A DNA stretch of 64,000 bases from Caldicellulosiruptor hydrothermalis 108 (GTDB taxonomy: Bacteria; Bacillota; Thermoanaerobacteria; Caldicellulosiruptorales; Caldicellulosiruptoraceae), in the NCBI RefSeq assembly GCF_000166355.1, contig NC_014652.1:2528501-2592500 (forward strand). Direction: 5' to 3'. A program made the position numbers and the translations under genes. This document shows positions 7,418 to 16,154 of the stretch, piece after piece (position 1 is the first letter of the stretch; each line of letters begins with the position of its first letter). The notes below the pieces were generated by a model. It ran no database searches, was not told the DNA's origin, and saw nothing but the letters and a program-made list of their open reading frames with translations.

Positions 7418-9301
7418 TTATCCCGCAAGCTCTTCTTCCTTTTCGAATTGACTGTAGTAAAGCTGAGCGTAAAAACCGCCTTTTTGTAAAAGTTCTTTGT
7501 GTGTGCCCTGCTCAACGATATCTCCATGGTCCATAACCAAAATCAAATCTGCATTTCGTATTGTTGATAGTCTGTGGGCTATTATGAAAGATGTCCTTCC
7601 TTTCATGAGATTGTCCATTGCCTTTTGTATCTGCAGTTCTGTCAAGGTGTCAACAGAGCTTGTTGCCTCATCAAGAATCAAAATCTTCGGGTCTTTTAAG
7701 ATTGCTCTTGCAATGGTAAGAAGCTGTTTTTGTCCTTGAGAGATATTTGTTGTCTCTTCATTGAGCACTGTATCATAACCCTGTGGCAGTGTTCTTATAA
7801 AATGGTCTGCATGCGCAAGCTTTGCCGCTCTTATCACCTCATCATCTGTCGCATCTGGTTTTCCATAGCGAATATTATCTTTTATTGTTCCATTGTAAAG
7901 CCATGTGTCCTGCAATACCATACCAAAAAGCGACCTCAAATCTTCACGTTTGAACTCTCTTATATCATGCCCATCTATCAAAATCGCACCATCATTCACA
8001 TCGTAATACCTCATCAAAAGCTTTACAACAGTGGTTTTACCTGCACCTGTTGGCCCAACAATTGCTATCTTCTGCCCAGCTTTTATCTTTGCAGAGAAGT
8101 TGTTTATAACAATTTTGTCGGGTCTGTAGCCAAATTTGACATTTCTGAACTCTACATCGCCTTTTATGCTTTCAAGCTTAATCTGTGGATTTGGTGTATC
8201 TGGCACCTCTTCCTCTTCTTCCAAAAACTCAAACACTCTCTCAGCACACGCTGCTGTTTGCTGCAGGATGTTCGAAATATTTGCAATCTGGGCAATTGGC
8301 TGTGTGAACGACCTTATATACTGAACAAACGCCTGAATGTCGCCAATCTCAATTGTACCTTTTATTGTAAGGTAACTACCAAGTACTGTCACAACAACAT
8401 ACCCAAGATTACCTATGATGTTCATAAGCGGCATCATGACACCTGTCAAAAACTGTGATTTCCATGCAGCATTGTAGAGCTTTTCATTGAAAAAGTTGAA
8501 CTTTTCAATTGTCTTTTTCTCCGCATTAAATGCTTTTATAACAACATGCCCGCCGTATGCCTCTTCAACCTGCCCGTTTACATGTCCTAAATATTCCTGC
8601 TGTTGCATAAAAAACTTTTGTGATTTGCCAATTATCAGCGCAACAACAGAAAAAGAAAGTGGAATTATAAGCAGCGCAACCACTGTCATAAGAACATTTA
8701 TGCTGAGCATCATTACAAGTGCACCGATGACTAATGTTGTTGAGGTTATTATCTGTGTGAGGCTCTGATTTAATGTCTGTGTGAGTGTGTCAACATCGTT
8801 TGTGATTCTTGAAAGTATCTCACCTTGGTTTGTGCTTTCAAAGTATTTCAATGGAAGTCTATTTATCTTTTGTGAGATTTCTTTTCTGAGCCTGTACGTT
8901 AGCTTCATTGAAACACCAGACATTATCCATCCCTGAATGTAGCCAAAAAGAGCACTTACAATATACAGCCCCAGCAAAATCAAAATGATTTTACCAACAT
9001 ACTCAAAGTCAATGCCGCTGCCTGTGCCGCTTATCTTGCTCATGATGCCTTCGAATATCTTTGTGATGGCTTTGCTGAGGATTTTAGGTCCTGCGATTGA
9101 AAAGGCAGCAGATAACATTGCAAGAACCATCACTGCAACAAGTGAAACCTTGTAAGCAGATAGATACCTTATGAGCTTTTTCATAGCAGTTTTAAAATCC
9201 TTGGGTTTTTCACCCACAAACCCAGGTCCCATAGGTCCCGGGCCATGTCTTCTTGGTCTTCTCATATGCATTTGAGAAGGTGCAGTCTGTCTTTCACTCA
9301 T
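7418..9301 (-). CDS. ABC exporter half-transporter, subunit with non-canonical signature motif
   Basis: Seen: 627 residues. A Pro/Gly/Arg-rich N-terminus precedes a six-helix type IV exporter domain (about 35-350) and an ATPase domain (about 385-620). Walker A is GPTGAGKTT, Walker B ILILDEATSSVD and the switch His is in IIAHRLST. The signature reads ISQGQ instead of LSGGQ. Known: in heterodimeric exporters such as TM287/TM288 one composite ATP site is degenerate; this signature would pair with the partner's nucleotide site. It overlaps the upstream gene by four bases. The MarR gene ahead points to efflux of a toxic compound; the substrate is unknown. Confidence 0.9.
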   Translation of the reverse strand: MSERQTAPSQMHMRRPRRHGPGPMGPGFVGEKPKDFKTAMKKLIRYLSAYKVSLVAVMVLAMLSAAFSIAGPKILSKAITKIFEGIMSKISGTGSGIDFEYVGKIILILLGLYIVSALFGYIQGWIMSGVSMKLTYRLRKEISQKINRLPLKYFESTNQGEILSRITNDVDTLTQTLNQSLTQIITSTTLVIGALVMMLSINVLMTVVALLIIPLSFSVVALIIGKSQKFFMQQQEYLGHVNGQVEEAYGGHVVIKAFNAEKKTIEKFNFFNEKLYNAAWKSQFLTGVMMPLMNIIGNLGYVVVTVLGSYLTIKGTIEIGDIQAFVQYIRSFTQPIAQIANISNILQQTAACAERVFEFLEEEEEVPDTPNPQIKLESIKGDVEFRNVKFGYRPDKIVINNFSAKIKAGQKIAIVGPTGAGKTTVVKLLMRYYDVNDGAILIDGHDIREFKREDLRSLFGMVLQDTWLYNGTIKDNIRYGKPDATDDEVIRAAKLAHADHFIRTLPQGYDTVLNEETTNISQGQKQLLTIARAILKDPKILILDEATSSVDTLTELQIQKAMDNLMKGRTSFIIAHRLSTIRNADLILVMDHGDIVEQGTHKELLQKGGFYAQLYYSQFEKEEELAG

Positions 9302-11526
9302 GCCAGCAATTCCTCCTCTGGAAGCTGTGAAAGAGCAATTTCACGATAAGTTTCACAGCTTCTTAAAAGTTCTTCATGCCTGCCAATACCAACAATTTTC
9401 CCATCTTCAAGCACAATTATCTGGTCTGCGTGAAGCAAGGTTGCAATTCTTTGAGATACTATTATTACTGTCTTGTCTTTAAGTTTTTCTTTCAAAGTTC
9501 TCCTGAGCTTAAGTTCAGTTCTAAAGTCAAGAGCCGAAAAGCTCTCATCAAATATATAAATATCAGGGTTTTTGACAAGCGCTCTTGCAATCGAAAGTCT
9601 TTGTTTTTGCCCACCTGAAACGTTAGTTCCACCCTGTGAAATTTCTGTATCAAACTTTTGTGGCTTTTCCTCTATAAATTCAAGTGCCTGTGCAATCTCA
9701 GCAGCCTGCCTTAAATCCTCATCTGTTGCATTGTCGTTGCCAATCTTGAGGTTTGATTTAATAGTACCACTAAAAAGCCAGCTCTTTTGAGGAACATACC
9801 CAATTTTTGATCTTAAATCCTCAAGATTTACTTTTTTCACATCAACCCCGTTTACCAAAACCTGACCTTCTGTTGCATCATAAAATCTCATAATAAGATT
9901 TACAAGTGTACTCTTGCCACTTCCTGTTCTACCAATTATTCCAACTGTCTGACCAGGCAAGATTTTAAAATTTATATTTTGCAGAACATACTCTTCTGCG
10001 CCTGGGTATTTGAATGATACATTTCTAAACTCTACCATACCCTTCATATCTTCTTTGAACTTTTCAGGTTTTTCAGGATTCTTAATTGTAGGCTCTGTTG
10101 AAAGAACTTCTTCAATACGTCTTGCAGAAACAGCAGCTCTTGGAACAAGAATAAAGAGCATTGAAAGCATCAAGAACGAAAAGATTATCTGTATAGAATA
10201 CTGCATAAACGCAAGCATATCGCCAACCTGCATACTTGAATTTTGAATATAGTGAGCTCCAACCCACACAATCAAGAGAGTAACACCGTTCATGATAAAC
10301 ATCATGGACGGGAAAAGCACTGCCATTGCCCTGTTAACAAAAAGACCTACTTTTGTAAGATCCCTATTTGCCTCGTCAAACCTCTCTTCTTCAAACTTCT
10401 GTGCGTTGAATGCACGAACAACCATGATACCTGACAGATTTTCTCTTGCAACAAGGTTTAGCTTATCTATTAGCTTTTGCATAATCATAAACTTTGGCAT
10501 TGCAATAGCGTACAAAATCATTATAAGTCCCAGAAGAACAATCACAGCAAGCGCAATAATCCACGACATTGAATGGCTCTTTGAAAGAGCTTTGAACACA
10601 CCGCCAATTCCCATTACAGGTGCAAAGAATATCATTCTGATTGAAATCACAAGAAGCATCTGAATCTGCATGATGTCGTTTGTTGTTCTTGTAATGAGTG
10701 ATGCTGTTGAGAACTTGTCAAACTCCTCAATTGAAAAGCTCTCAACTGTAGAAAACACATCTTTTCTCATATCCCTTGCAACGCCTGCTGCAGATTTTGC
10801 TGCAAAGAAAGCAACTAAAATGGTGGAGATTGCTGAAATCAACGTCAAAAGAAGCATCAGAAGACCCATCTTGATGATATAAAAAGTCTGTATTTTGCCT
10901 ATGTCTATTCCAATCTTTTTGTACTCATCTTTTATTGCAGAAGCTGCTGCCTGAACTATCATACTGTCGCCAAGCGATGCAAACTTTTTGTTGATCTCCT
11001 GCTGAATCTGCATAACCTGCTGCTGTGGAAGCTGTTTTAAGATAACAAAAAGGTCTACCCCGGCTGGTATTTGCCTGCCATTAAAGTTAAAACTTTCGCC
11101 TTTTGCACTTGACATCATCTTTTCAATGCCAAAAGCAGCCAAAATCGCCTTGCCAAAATCAACATTTACCTTATCAATCTTGTCCCTTTCTTTTGTCTTT
11201 AATACATAGACATCTTCCTTAGACAAAATAGGATATTTTTTGAGATAATAGTTGTAATTGCTAGAGTCTTTTGTTACAAGTTCATACATGTTCAAAACAT
11301 CATCTTTCTTTTGTTCTGGAACAAACAAAATTACCTTTTCCATGGTAGATCTTCTTATGGCCTCAGGCACTGCATTTTCGATACCGCTTTGCTGTATCCC
11401 CACATTTACTATCTTTGACATATAATCTGGCAGCGTGAGCTCACTCATGGCTTGAATGAATACAAACAAAATTGCTGCTAAAACAAGTAGCGTGTAAGGT
11501 TTGAGATATTTCAAAACCTTCTTCAA
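9298..11526 (-). CDS. ABC exporter half-transporter with large extracytoplasmic insert
   Basis: Seen: 742 residues. TM1 (about 10-28) is followed by a soluble insert of about 150 residues (about 45-205) before TM2, then the rest of the exporter domain and an ATPase domain (about 490-735). Walker A is GRTGSGKST, signature VSGGQ, Walker B IYIFDESFSALD. The switch-loop His is replaced by Gln (IVSQRIAT). Together with ISQGQ in the partner this predicts one degenerate and one competent ATP site. The insert after TM1 is a known trait of the YfiB/YfiC-like exporter group in Firmicutes. It is followed by its partner with ATGA overlap and preceded by marR after 36 nt. Confidence 0.9.
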   Translation of the reverse strand: MKKVLKYLKPYTLLVLAAILFVFIQAMSELTLPDYMSKIVNVGIQQSGIENAVPEAIRRSTMEKVILFVPEQKKDDVLNMYELVTKDSSNYNYYLKKYPILSKEDVYVLKTKERDKIDKVNVDFGKAILAAFGIEKMMSSAKGESFNFNGRQIPAGVDLFVILKQLPQQQVMQIQQEINKKFASLGDSMIVQAAASAIKDEYKKIGIDIGKIQTFYIIKMGLLMLLLTLISAISTILVAFFAAKSAAGVARDMRKDVFSTVESFSIEEFDKFSTASLITRTTNDIMQIQMLLVISIRMIFFAPVMGIGGVFKALSKSHSMSWIIALAVIVLLGLIMILYAIAMPKFMIMQKLIDKLNLVARENLSGIMVVRAFNAQKFEEERFDEANRDLTKVGLFVNRAMAVLFPSMMFIMNGVTLLIVWVGAHYIQNSSMQVGDMLAFMQYSIQIIFSFLMLSMLFILVPRAAVSARRIEEVLSTEPTIKNPEKPEKFKEDMKGMVEFRNVSFKYPGAEEYVLQNINFKILPGQTVGIIGRTGSGKSTLVNLIMRFYDATEGQVLVNGVDVKKVNLEDLRSKIGYVPQKSWLFSGTIKSNLKIGNDNATDEDLRQAAEIAQALEFIEEKPQKFDTEISQGGTNVSGGQKQRLSIARALVKNPDIYIFDESFSALDFRTELKLRRTLKEKLKDKTVIIVSQRIATLLHADQIIVLEDGKIVGIGRHEELLRSCETYREIALSQLPEEELLA

Positions 11527-11562
11527 TTTACAATCACCCTTTTGCTATTATATTTTGAGTTT

Positions 11563-12006
11563 TTATCTTTCCAAGATTCTTTTGAGTGTTTCAAAACCTT
11601 CAAGCACTTTGTCTATCTCATCTTCTGTTGCTTTGCTAAGTAAATTTTCAAACTGTTTTTCTGCCTCTTTAAAGTGCATATAAAGGCATTCTTTGAACTT
11701 TTGAGTTGTCTGAACCCACACAACTCTTCTATCTTCTGTGCTTCTTTCTCTTTCAACAAATCCCTGCTTTTCCAATCTGTCAAGTATCCCTGACACTGTG
11801 CTGTTTGAAAGGCCAAGGATGCTGCTCAAATCCCCCACTTTCATCTTACCGTTCTTATCAAGGATACTCATCATCATCCAGTGAGAGGCAGGTATCTCAA
11901 CCTCATCACCCCTGTATTTCAGCGCCTCCCGTATCTTGATAGACACCTCTTTTAAAAGCCTTAACAACCTAATCTTTTTCTCTCTTAATTCCATTAACAC
12001 CACCAC
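11563..12006 (-). CDS. MarR-family repressor of the ABC exporter operon
   Basis: Seen: 147 residues with the MarR winged helix: helices around SHWMMMSILDKNG, the recognition region VGDLSSILGLSNSTVSGILDRL (about 57-78) and the wing GFVERERSTEDRRVVWV (about 82-98). Flanking helices should form the dimer interface. Known: MarR proteins bind palindromes over their own promoter and release on ligand binding. It is the first gene of the operon, with palindromic sequence right over the predicted start of transcription, so autoregulation together with the exporter is likely. Confidence 0.92.
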   Translation of the reverse strand: MVVLMELREKKIRLLRLLKEVSIKIREALKYRGDEVEIPASHWMMMSILDKNGKMKVGDLSSILGLSNSTVSGILDRLEKQGFVERERSTEDRRVVWVQTTQKFKECLYMHFKEAEKQFENLLSKATEDEIDKVLEGFETLKRILER

Positions 12007-12022
12007 ATAGCAAATTATTTCT

Positions 12023-12092
12023 ATTCGAATATTTTTGATACAAATATTTCGAATGCGAATTATATTTTACTCTTGCAAAAGTTGCATGTCAA
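12023..12092 (-). promoter_or_regulatory. marR promoter with overlapping operator
   Basis: On the minus strand TTGACA (12087-12092), a 17-nt spacer and TAAAAT (12064-12069). Immediately downstream, 12023-12060 contains ATTCGAATATTT and AAATATTTCGAAT, an imperfect inverted repeat with two TTCGAA cores, plus a further GAATGCGAAT half. The position over the start site suits a MarR operator. Confidence 0.75.
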
Positions 12093-12104
12093 GCGGGAAA
12101 ATTT

Positions 12105-13724
12105 CTACCCTCTTTTTTCAAGCCCAATCAAAGCCGCACCCAGCGCTCCTGTTATTTGAGGTTCAAAAGGAGTAAAAAGTTTTAGCCCCAATCTTTTTTC
12201 AAGTTCTGAAAAAATGCCTTTGTTTTTTGCAACACCACCTGTGAAAACAAAGTCTTCTTCAGCCTTTACTCTATTTACAAGTGAAATTATTTTAGTTGCC
12301 ACAGCCTTATTTATAGCTCTTATTATATCCTCTCTTCTTTTCCCTTGAGCTACCAAGCTTATAACCTCTGACTCTGCAAACACTGTGCACATGCTTGAAA
12401 TTGTCAGATCCTCTTTACCTTCTTGCCATTTTGAAAACTCTTCAACTCGAACCTCTAAAACCCTTGCCATATATTCTATAAACCTTCCTGTGCCAGCTGA
12501 GCACTTGTCATTCATGACAAAGTCAACCACATTGCCGTTTTGGTCTATTTTTATAACCTTACTGTCCTGTCCGCCTACGTCTATTATGGTCCTTGCAGAT
12601 GGAAAAAGAAAATGTATCCCTTTCGCATGACAGGTAATCTCTGTCACTTGAAGGTTGGCAAATGGTATGCTAATTCTCCCATAACCAGTCGAGACAATAA
12701 AACCAATATCTTCTATTTTCAAACCTGCAAGTTCACAAGCCTTTTCAAGGGCAGACTTGGCACTTTTTATAACATCAAATCCCGTTTTTGTAATAAAATA
12801 GCTCAAAATGTTTTTGCTGTCATCAATAATCACAACTTTTGTGGAGGTAGAGCCACTATCAATACCAGCAAAATATTTTTTTCGGCCTTGTTTTTCCATA
12901 GATTTTATTTGAGGCTTTTCTGTTATTTCTACAAATGCTTCAATACGTGTTACAATTTGCTGAGAAAGTTCTTGGCTATAGTCCATTTCAATTTTTAAAA
13001 CGTTTTGCCTATCTTTTATCTTTGCATATTCAAATGAGTAAAAATCACAAAATTTTATTGTGTTATAAATAATTCCTTTGTAATGATTCTTATTTAAAAA
13101 ATCCCTCTCCATATTCATTCTCATACATGGCAGAAGGCTTAAAAGAATTTTTGCATAGTCCTCAATACTACCATCAAACTTATTATCTTGCAAGCAAATT
13201 CGCGGTCCTGAACAAGTAAGATTCAACACCCTTCCATTTGACAGTTCGGTAGCTGTCTTCACAACATCTTCTCCTGCATGTGCTCCTAAAATTGCTATTT
13301 CACACTCTTCATTTTTGTAATTGTTAGTAAGCTTTCTTACTTCACTTTCGAATATCTCCTTGTCAAATTCTTTTTTCAGATAATGCGAAAGCTTCTCTTT
13401 AAACCTTTTTAGCTCAAATGAGAAATATTCAACTGATTGAGGCAAATCCATCCGTGGAACGTCAATGATATCTATAAATTCCATTTTGTCTTTTAAAACG
13501 TCATATACTCTTTTCATACTATCACAGCAAGCTGTCAGAACAACTCTTTTTATATCATTTTGCAATATGTACTCCAAAACTGCCTTGCTAAAACTGCAAA
13601 GATTTGTGTGCAAAAACCTTTCTGCATTTTCAACCGATGCTACTTTTGGCTCTAACTTATAAACTTCTTCACCAAAAGCTTTAATCAGCTCAACGGGAGT
13701 ATATTTGCAAACATAGGCTATCAT
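12105..13724 (-). CDS. BadF/HgdC-type ATPase activator fused to an HgdB-like domain
   Basis: Seen: 539 residues. Residues about 1-270 resemble a shortened HgdB/2-hydroxyacyl-CoA dehydratase subunit (CKYTPVELIKAFGEEVY, NLCSFSKAVLEYI, TACCDSMKRVYD). Residues about 285-535 are an ASKHA activator with FAGIDSGSTSTKVVI, DVGGQDSKVI, the cluster ligand NDKCSAGTGRF, SSMCTVFAESEV and FTGGVAKN. Known: these activators carry a [4Fe-4S] cluster between two subunits and use ATP to push one low-potential electron to a partner. The pair with the next gene matches YjiL/YjiM and the double-cubane cluster protein of Carboxydothermus with its reductase. The true substrate is unknown; classical hydroxyacyl-CoA dehydration is less likely because no CoA-transferase or second large subunit is nearby. 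Confidence 0.82.
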   Translation of the reverse strand: MIAYVCKYTPVELIKAFGEEVYKLEPKVASVENAERFLHTNLCSFSKAVLEYILQNDIKRVVLTACCDSMKRVYDVLKDKMEFIDIIDVPRMDLPQSVEYFSFELKRFKEKLSHYLKKEFDKEIFESEVRKLTNNYKNEECEIAILGAHAGEDVVKTATELSNGRVLNLTCSGPRICLQDNKFDGSIEDYAKILLSLLPCMRMNMERDFLNKNHYKGIIYNTIKFCDFYSFEYAKIKDRQNVLKIEMDYSQELSQQIVTRIEAFVEITEKPQIKSMEKQGRKKYFAGIDSGSTSTKVVIIDDSKNILSYFITKTGFDVIKSAKSALEKACELAGLKIEDIGFIVSTGYGRISIPFANLQVTEITCHAKGIHFLFPSARTIIDVGGQDSKVIKIDQNGNVVDFVMNDKCSAGTGRFIEYMARVLEVRVEEFSKWQEGKEDLTISSMCTVFAESEVISLVAQGKRREDIIRAINKAVATKIISLVNRVKAEEDFVFTGGVAKNKGIFSELEKRLGLKLFTPFEPQITGALGAALIGLEKRG

Positions 13725-13739
13725 TCATCGCCACTCTCC

Positions 13740-15005
13740 TCATTTGACTCTTTCTAAAAATGCTTCAAGCCGAGTTCTTATTTGTTCTTTGCCATTGTTC
13801 TTCTTGTTAACGCAATCTACATCTATAGAGGTAAATGGAATACCCAGAGTTTCAATGTTCGATTTTAAAAGCATTGAGCATCCTATGGACTGTTTGCATC
13901 CCATCTGGCATATCTGCAAAACTCCATCTGGCTTTAAAATTTCTATTAATGTTTTGATGTGCTCAAATCTTCTTTTAAAATCACCATTGTATGGATTTTT
14001 CAAAAGTTTTTCGCAAATTGCTTCTATTGGATCTTGTTCGTTTATTTCATCTAAAAAGTCGAAATTTAGGTCCATCCCAAGGACATTTATTCTGCTACTG
14101 AAATTGAAATACTCTTTAAAATTTTCTTCAAATATAGGAAGTGTGTGTATAAAGAAAATACTTTTACCGTCTCTTTCTTCTGAGTTTTTCAGGTCATCAA
14201 CAAACATCTGATAAAACCTCAAAGCCTGGTCAGTGCCACAGAACACATGCGAAGGATAGAGCATAAACATCTCAAATGTAAGTGTGGTTTTAATGTTTTT
14301 TGTTGATCTCAGCTGTAAGCTTTCCTTTATAAGTTTTCTTGTCGCATTTTCTTTTTTTATAATCTGGACTAAATAGTCAAGATTACGTTTTCGACCTGTC
14401 AGCTTTTCTATGGAGTTTATCATACTGCTCAGCTGTGCTTTTAAATACTGCCTTGCCTCTTTGGAATCTTCAGAGGGAACATCTAAAAAGAAAAATGGCA
14501 GTTTTAAAGTCTCAGACAAAAATCTAAATGTATTTAGGTTGGCATCGCAGATACTTGAAGTTGCAACCAAGAATTTCGGCTTTTTTAAAAGATTTGAAAT
14601 TGCAGCACCTAAAAAAGCTTTGTGAAAAGTACAAAAGCTTTCGCTTATTCCCTGGCTTTCTGCTTTCAAGATGAGCTCGTCTTCCACATCAAGTCCTGAT
14701 AAAAACGCAGAAATTGCCTCAACAAAGATGGGATTGAAGCCAAAAGCAAGTAAAATTTCACTTGGAGCAAATAGATTTACCCATACACTACTTTTACTTG
14801 CAATTCCTTTGTAAGTCCAATCAAAGACTATTTTGTGCAGATACTGAAACGACCTTGGAAGTCTTTTGTCTGGAAAATACTTAACATAGTTTTTCCCAAT
14901 CAATATCCCACTTTTCAAAAGCCAATATCCGTTTTTGTTGTTTTGAATTAGCTTATTTAATAATTTGCTGTAAAGTTCCATATAATTCATTTGAATCATC
15001 CACAT
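13740..15005 (-). CDS. HgdB/YjiM-like iron-sulfur protein (double-cubane-cluster type)
   Basis: Seen: 421 residues of the 2-hydroxyacyl-CoA dehydratase D-component fold. Landmarks are NLFAPSEILLAFGFNPIF (about 80-97), cysteine in SFCTFHKAFLGA, cysteine in SSICDAN, FCGTDQALRF, and a C-terminal group ICQMGCKQSIGC. Known: HgdB-fold proteins hold [4Fe-4S] or, in DCCP, an [8Fe-9S] double cubane, and reduce small molecules with electrons from an ATP-driven activator. The next gene, 15 nt on, encodes that activator. The start is uncertain: ATG at 15005 or in-frame ATGs at 14990 or 14981, none with a strong ribosome site. The frame has no selenocysteine or split. Confidence 0.78.
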   Translation of the reverse strand: MWMIQMNYMELYSKLLNKLIQNNKNGYWLLKSGILIGKNYVKYFPDKRLPRSFQYLHKIVFDWTYKGIASKSSVWVNLFAPSEILLAFGFNPIFVEAISAFLSGLDVEDELILKAESQGISESFCTFHKAFLGAAISNLLKKPKFLVATSSICDANLNTFRFLSETLKLPFFFLDVPSEDSKEARQYLKAQLSSMINSIEKLTGRKRNLDYLVQIIKKENATRKLIKESLQLRSTKNIKTTLTFEMFMLYPSHVFCGTDQALRFYQMFVDDLKNSEERDGKSIFFIHTLPIFEENFKEYFNFSSRINVLGMDLNFDFLDEINEQDPIEAICEKLLKNPYNGDFKRRFEHIKTLIEILKPDGVLQICQMGCKQSIGCSMLLKSNIETLGIPFTSIDVDCVNKKNNGKEQIRTRLEAFLERVK

Positions 15006-15023
15006 GCAAAAGGTTTTATATTT

Positions 15024-15052
15024 TTTATAATTCTATTAGGTCTTTAAGTCAA
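15024..15052 (-). promoter_or_regulatory. Promoter of the DCCP-like operon
   Basis: TTGACT (15047-15052) - 17 nt - TATAAA (15024-15029) on the minus strand, placing the transcription start only about 12 nt before the first ATG. The rest of the 15006-15422 gap (about 15053-15359) shows no gene, repeat or stable hairpin that I can recognise. Confidence 0.6.
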
Positions 15053-15359
15053 GCATATTTACAGGACTTTTTATTGCTTATAAACATGCAAAGTTTTAGA
15101 AGTTTAATTGCATAAATTATCATTTTGATCAAAAGTCATATCAGTTGAGCTTAGGTGTATTCTTGAGTCTGTTTGTTAGTCTTTTCTTTTTTATGTTGTA
15201 TTGGGAGATCTTGAGAACCTTCTAAAACAGTAAGAATGGATTTTTTTGAGCCATTAATCGCAACAAGAATGAGTAGTTTGTGAGTTTTTAGATTTAATAT
15301 ACTTGAAAGAATCAAAAAAGTATTTATAATAACATTTTACTGATTCATCTAATTAGTCA

Positions 15360-15388
15360 TTGAAATTTTAAATATCATTGATTATAAT
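15360..15388 (+). promoter_or_regulatory. Promoter of vapBC
   Basis: TTGAAA (15360-15365) - 17 nt - TATAAT (15383-15388). Transcription would begin near 15395. That rules out the upstream in-frame start at 15378 and supports the ATG at 15423. Confidence 0.7.
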
Positions 15389-15422
15389 AAAGGTAAGAAC
15401 AACTTATCTTAGAGGTGTTTTC

Positions 15423-15692
15423 ATGATACAAGCAAGATCAAAGATTACTGGAAAAGGTCAGCTACAACTGCCAGCTGAGATAAGGAAAATTATTGGTGGG
15501 GAGATAGGTGATAGTGTACTTTTTACCGTGCAGGATGATGGCAAGGTTATAATTGAAGTAATAAAGAAAAAGAAACTATCAGAGCTTGGAGGGGCTTTGA
15601 AATCATCAATTGAGTTTACAGATCTGGAACATGAAGCAAATATTACAAAAGAAATTTGGGTAAGCAAAAGAGTAAAGGAGAAGCTAGAATGA
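15423..15692 (+). CDS. vapB: AbrB/MazE-type swapped-hairpin antitoxin (VapB)
   Basis: Seen: 89 residues from ATG 15423 with AGAGGTG just upstream. The first 45 residues form the AbrB swapped hairpin (SKITGKGQLQLPAEIRKIIGGEIGDSVLF). The C-terminal part (SELGGALKSSIEFTDLEHE) is the flexible toxin-binding tail typical of VapB partners. Known: dimers bind DNA and block the PIN nuclease. The TGA overlaps the vapC ATG by four bases. Confidence 0.9.
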   Translation: MIQARSKITGKGQLQLPAEIRKIIGGEIGDSVLFTVQDDGKVIIEVIKKKKLSELGGALKSSIEFTDLEHEANITKEIWVSKRVKEKLE

Positions 15693-16099
15693 AAAAAGTT
15701 TGGATTGATGCAAATGTCATTTTAAGATATCTTTTGCAAGACCACCATGAATTATTTAAAAAAGCTCAAAAAATTATGCTTGAGGCAGAACAGGGGAAAT
15801 TAAAATTACTTGTTGCACCTATTACAATTGCAGAAGTTGTATGGACTTTAGAATCGTTTTATAAGATACCAAAGAACCAAATAGCTGATATCCTGAGTGC
15901 TTTTATATGTGCTGATGGTGTTGAAGTAGAAGAAGGAGACGTTATTCTGTTTGCACTCAAAAGCTACAAAGAATACAACGTTGATTTTATTGATGCATAC
16001 CTTTTTCATCATATGGTTAAATTAGGAAATAATAAGATATTTACTTTTGATAAAAAGCACTTTTCAAGACTTGATGTAGAAATTCTTGAATTATCCTAA
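15689..16099 (+). CDS. vapC: PIN-domain ribonuclease toxin (VapC)
   Basis: Seen: 136 residues from ATG 15689, preceded by AAAGGAG inside the vapB 3' end. PIN-domain acids are visible: Asp in VWIDANVILRYL (residue about 6), Glu in IAEVVWTLE (about 46), Asp in the NVDFIDAYLFHH element (about 98-101) and the final Asp of FTFDKKHF. Known: VapC toxins cleave tRNA or rRNA in a Mg-dependent way. The second toxin-antitoxin pair in the window; the family differs from the MazF pair at 5.2 kb. Confidence 0.92.
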   Translation: MKKVWIDANVILRYLLQDHHELFKKAQKIMLEAEQGKLKLLVAPITIAEVVWTLESFYKIPKNQIADILSAFICADGVEVEEGDVILFALKSYKEYNVDFIDAYLFHHMVKLGNNKIFTFDKKHFSRLDVEILELS

Positions 16100-16154
16100 G
16101 TTTTAATACAATAATTTTATACTAAATTTTAATAAAAAAGGGTGAAGATATCAA

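Noticed and set aside
9300-9618. Plus-strand frames opposite the ABC exporter and in many other genes
   Set aside because: They lie antisense to strong protein-coding genes, have no ribosome sites and no family signatures.
12105-15005. Classical 2-hydroxyglutaryl-CoA dehydratase operon
   Set aside because: Only one stand-alone HgdB-like subunit and no hgdA, CoA-transferase or related genes; the YjiM/YjiL or DCCP type fits better.
16100-16154. Possible preQ1 riboswitch before queE
   Set aside because: Only about 55 AT-rich bases with no stem and none of the short preQ1 aptamer elements.
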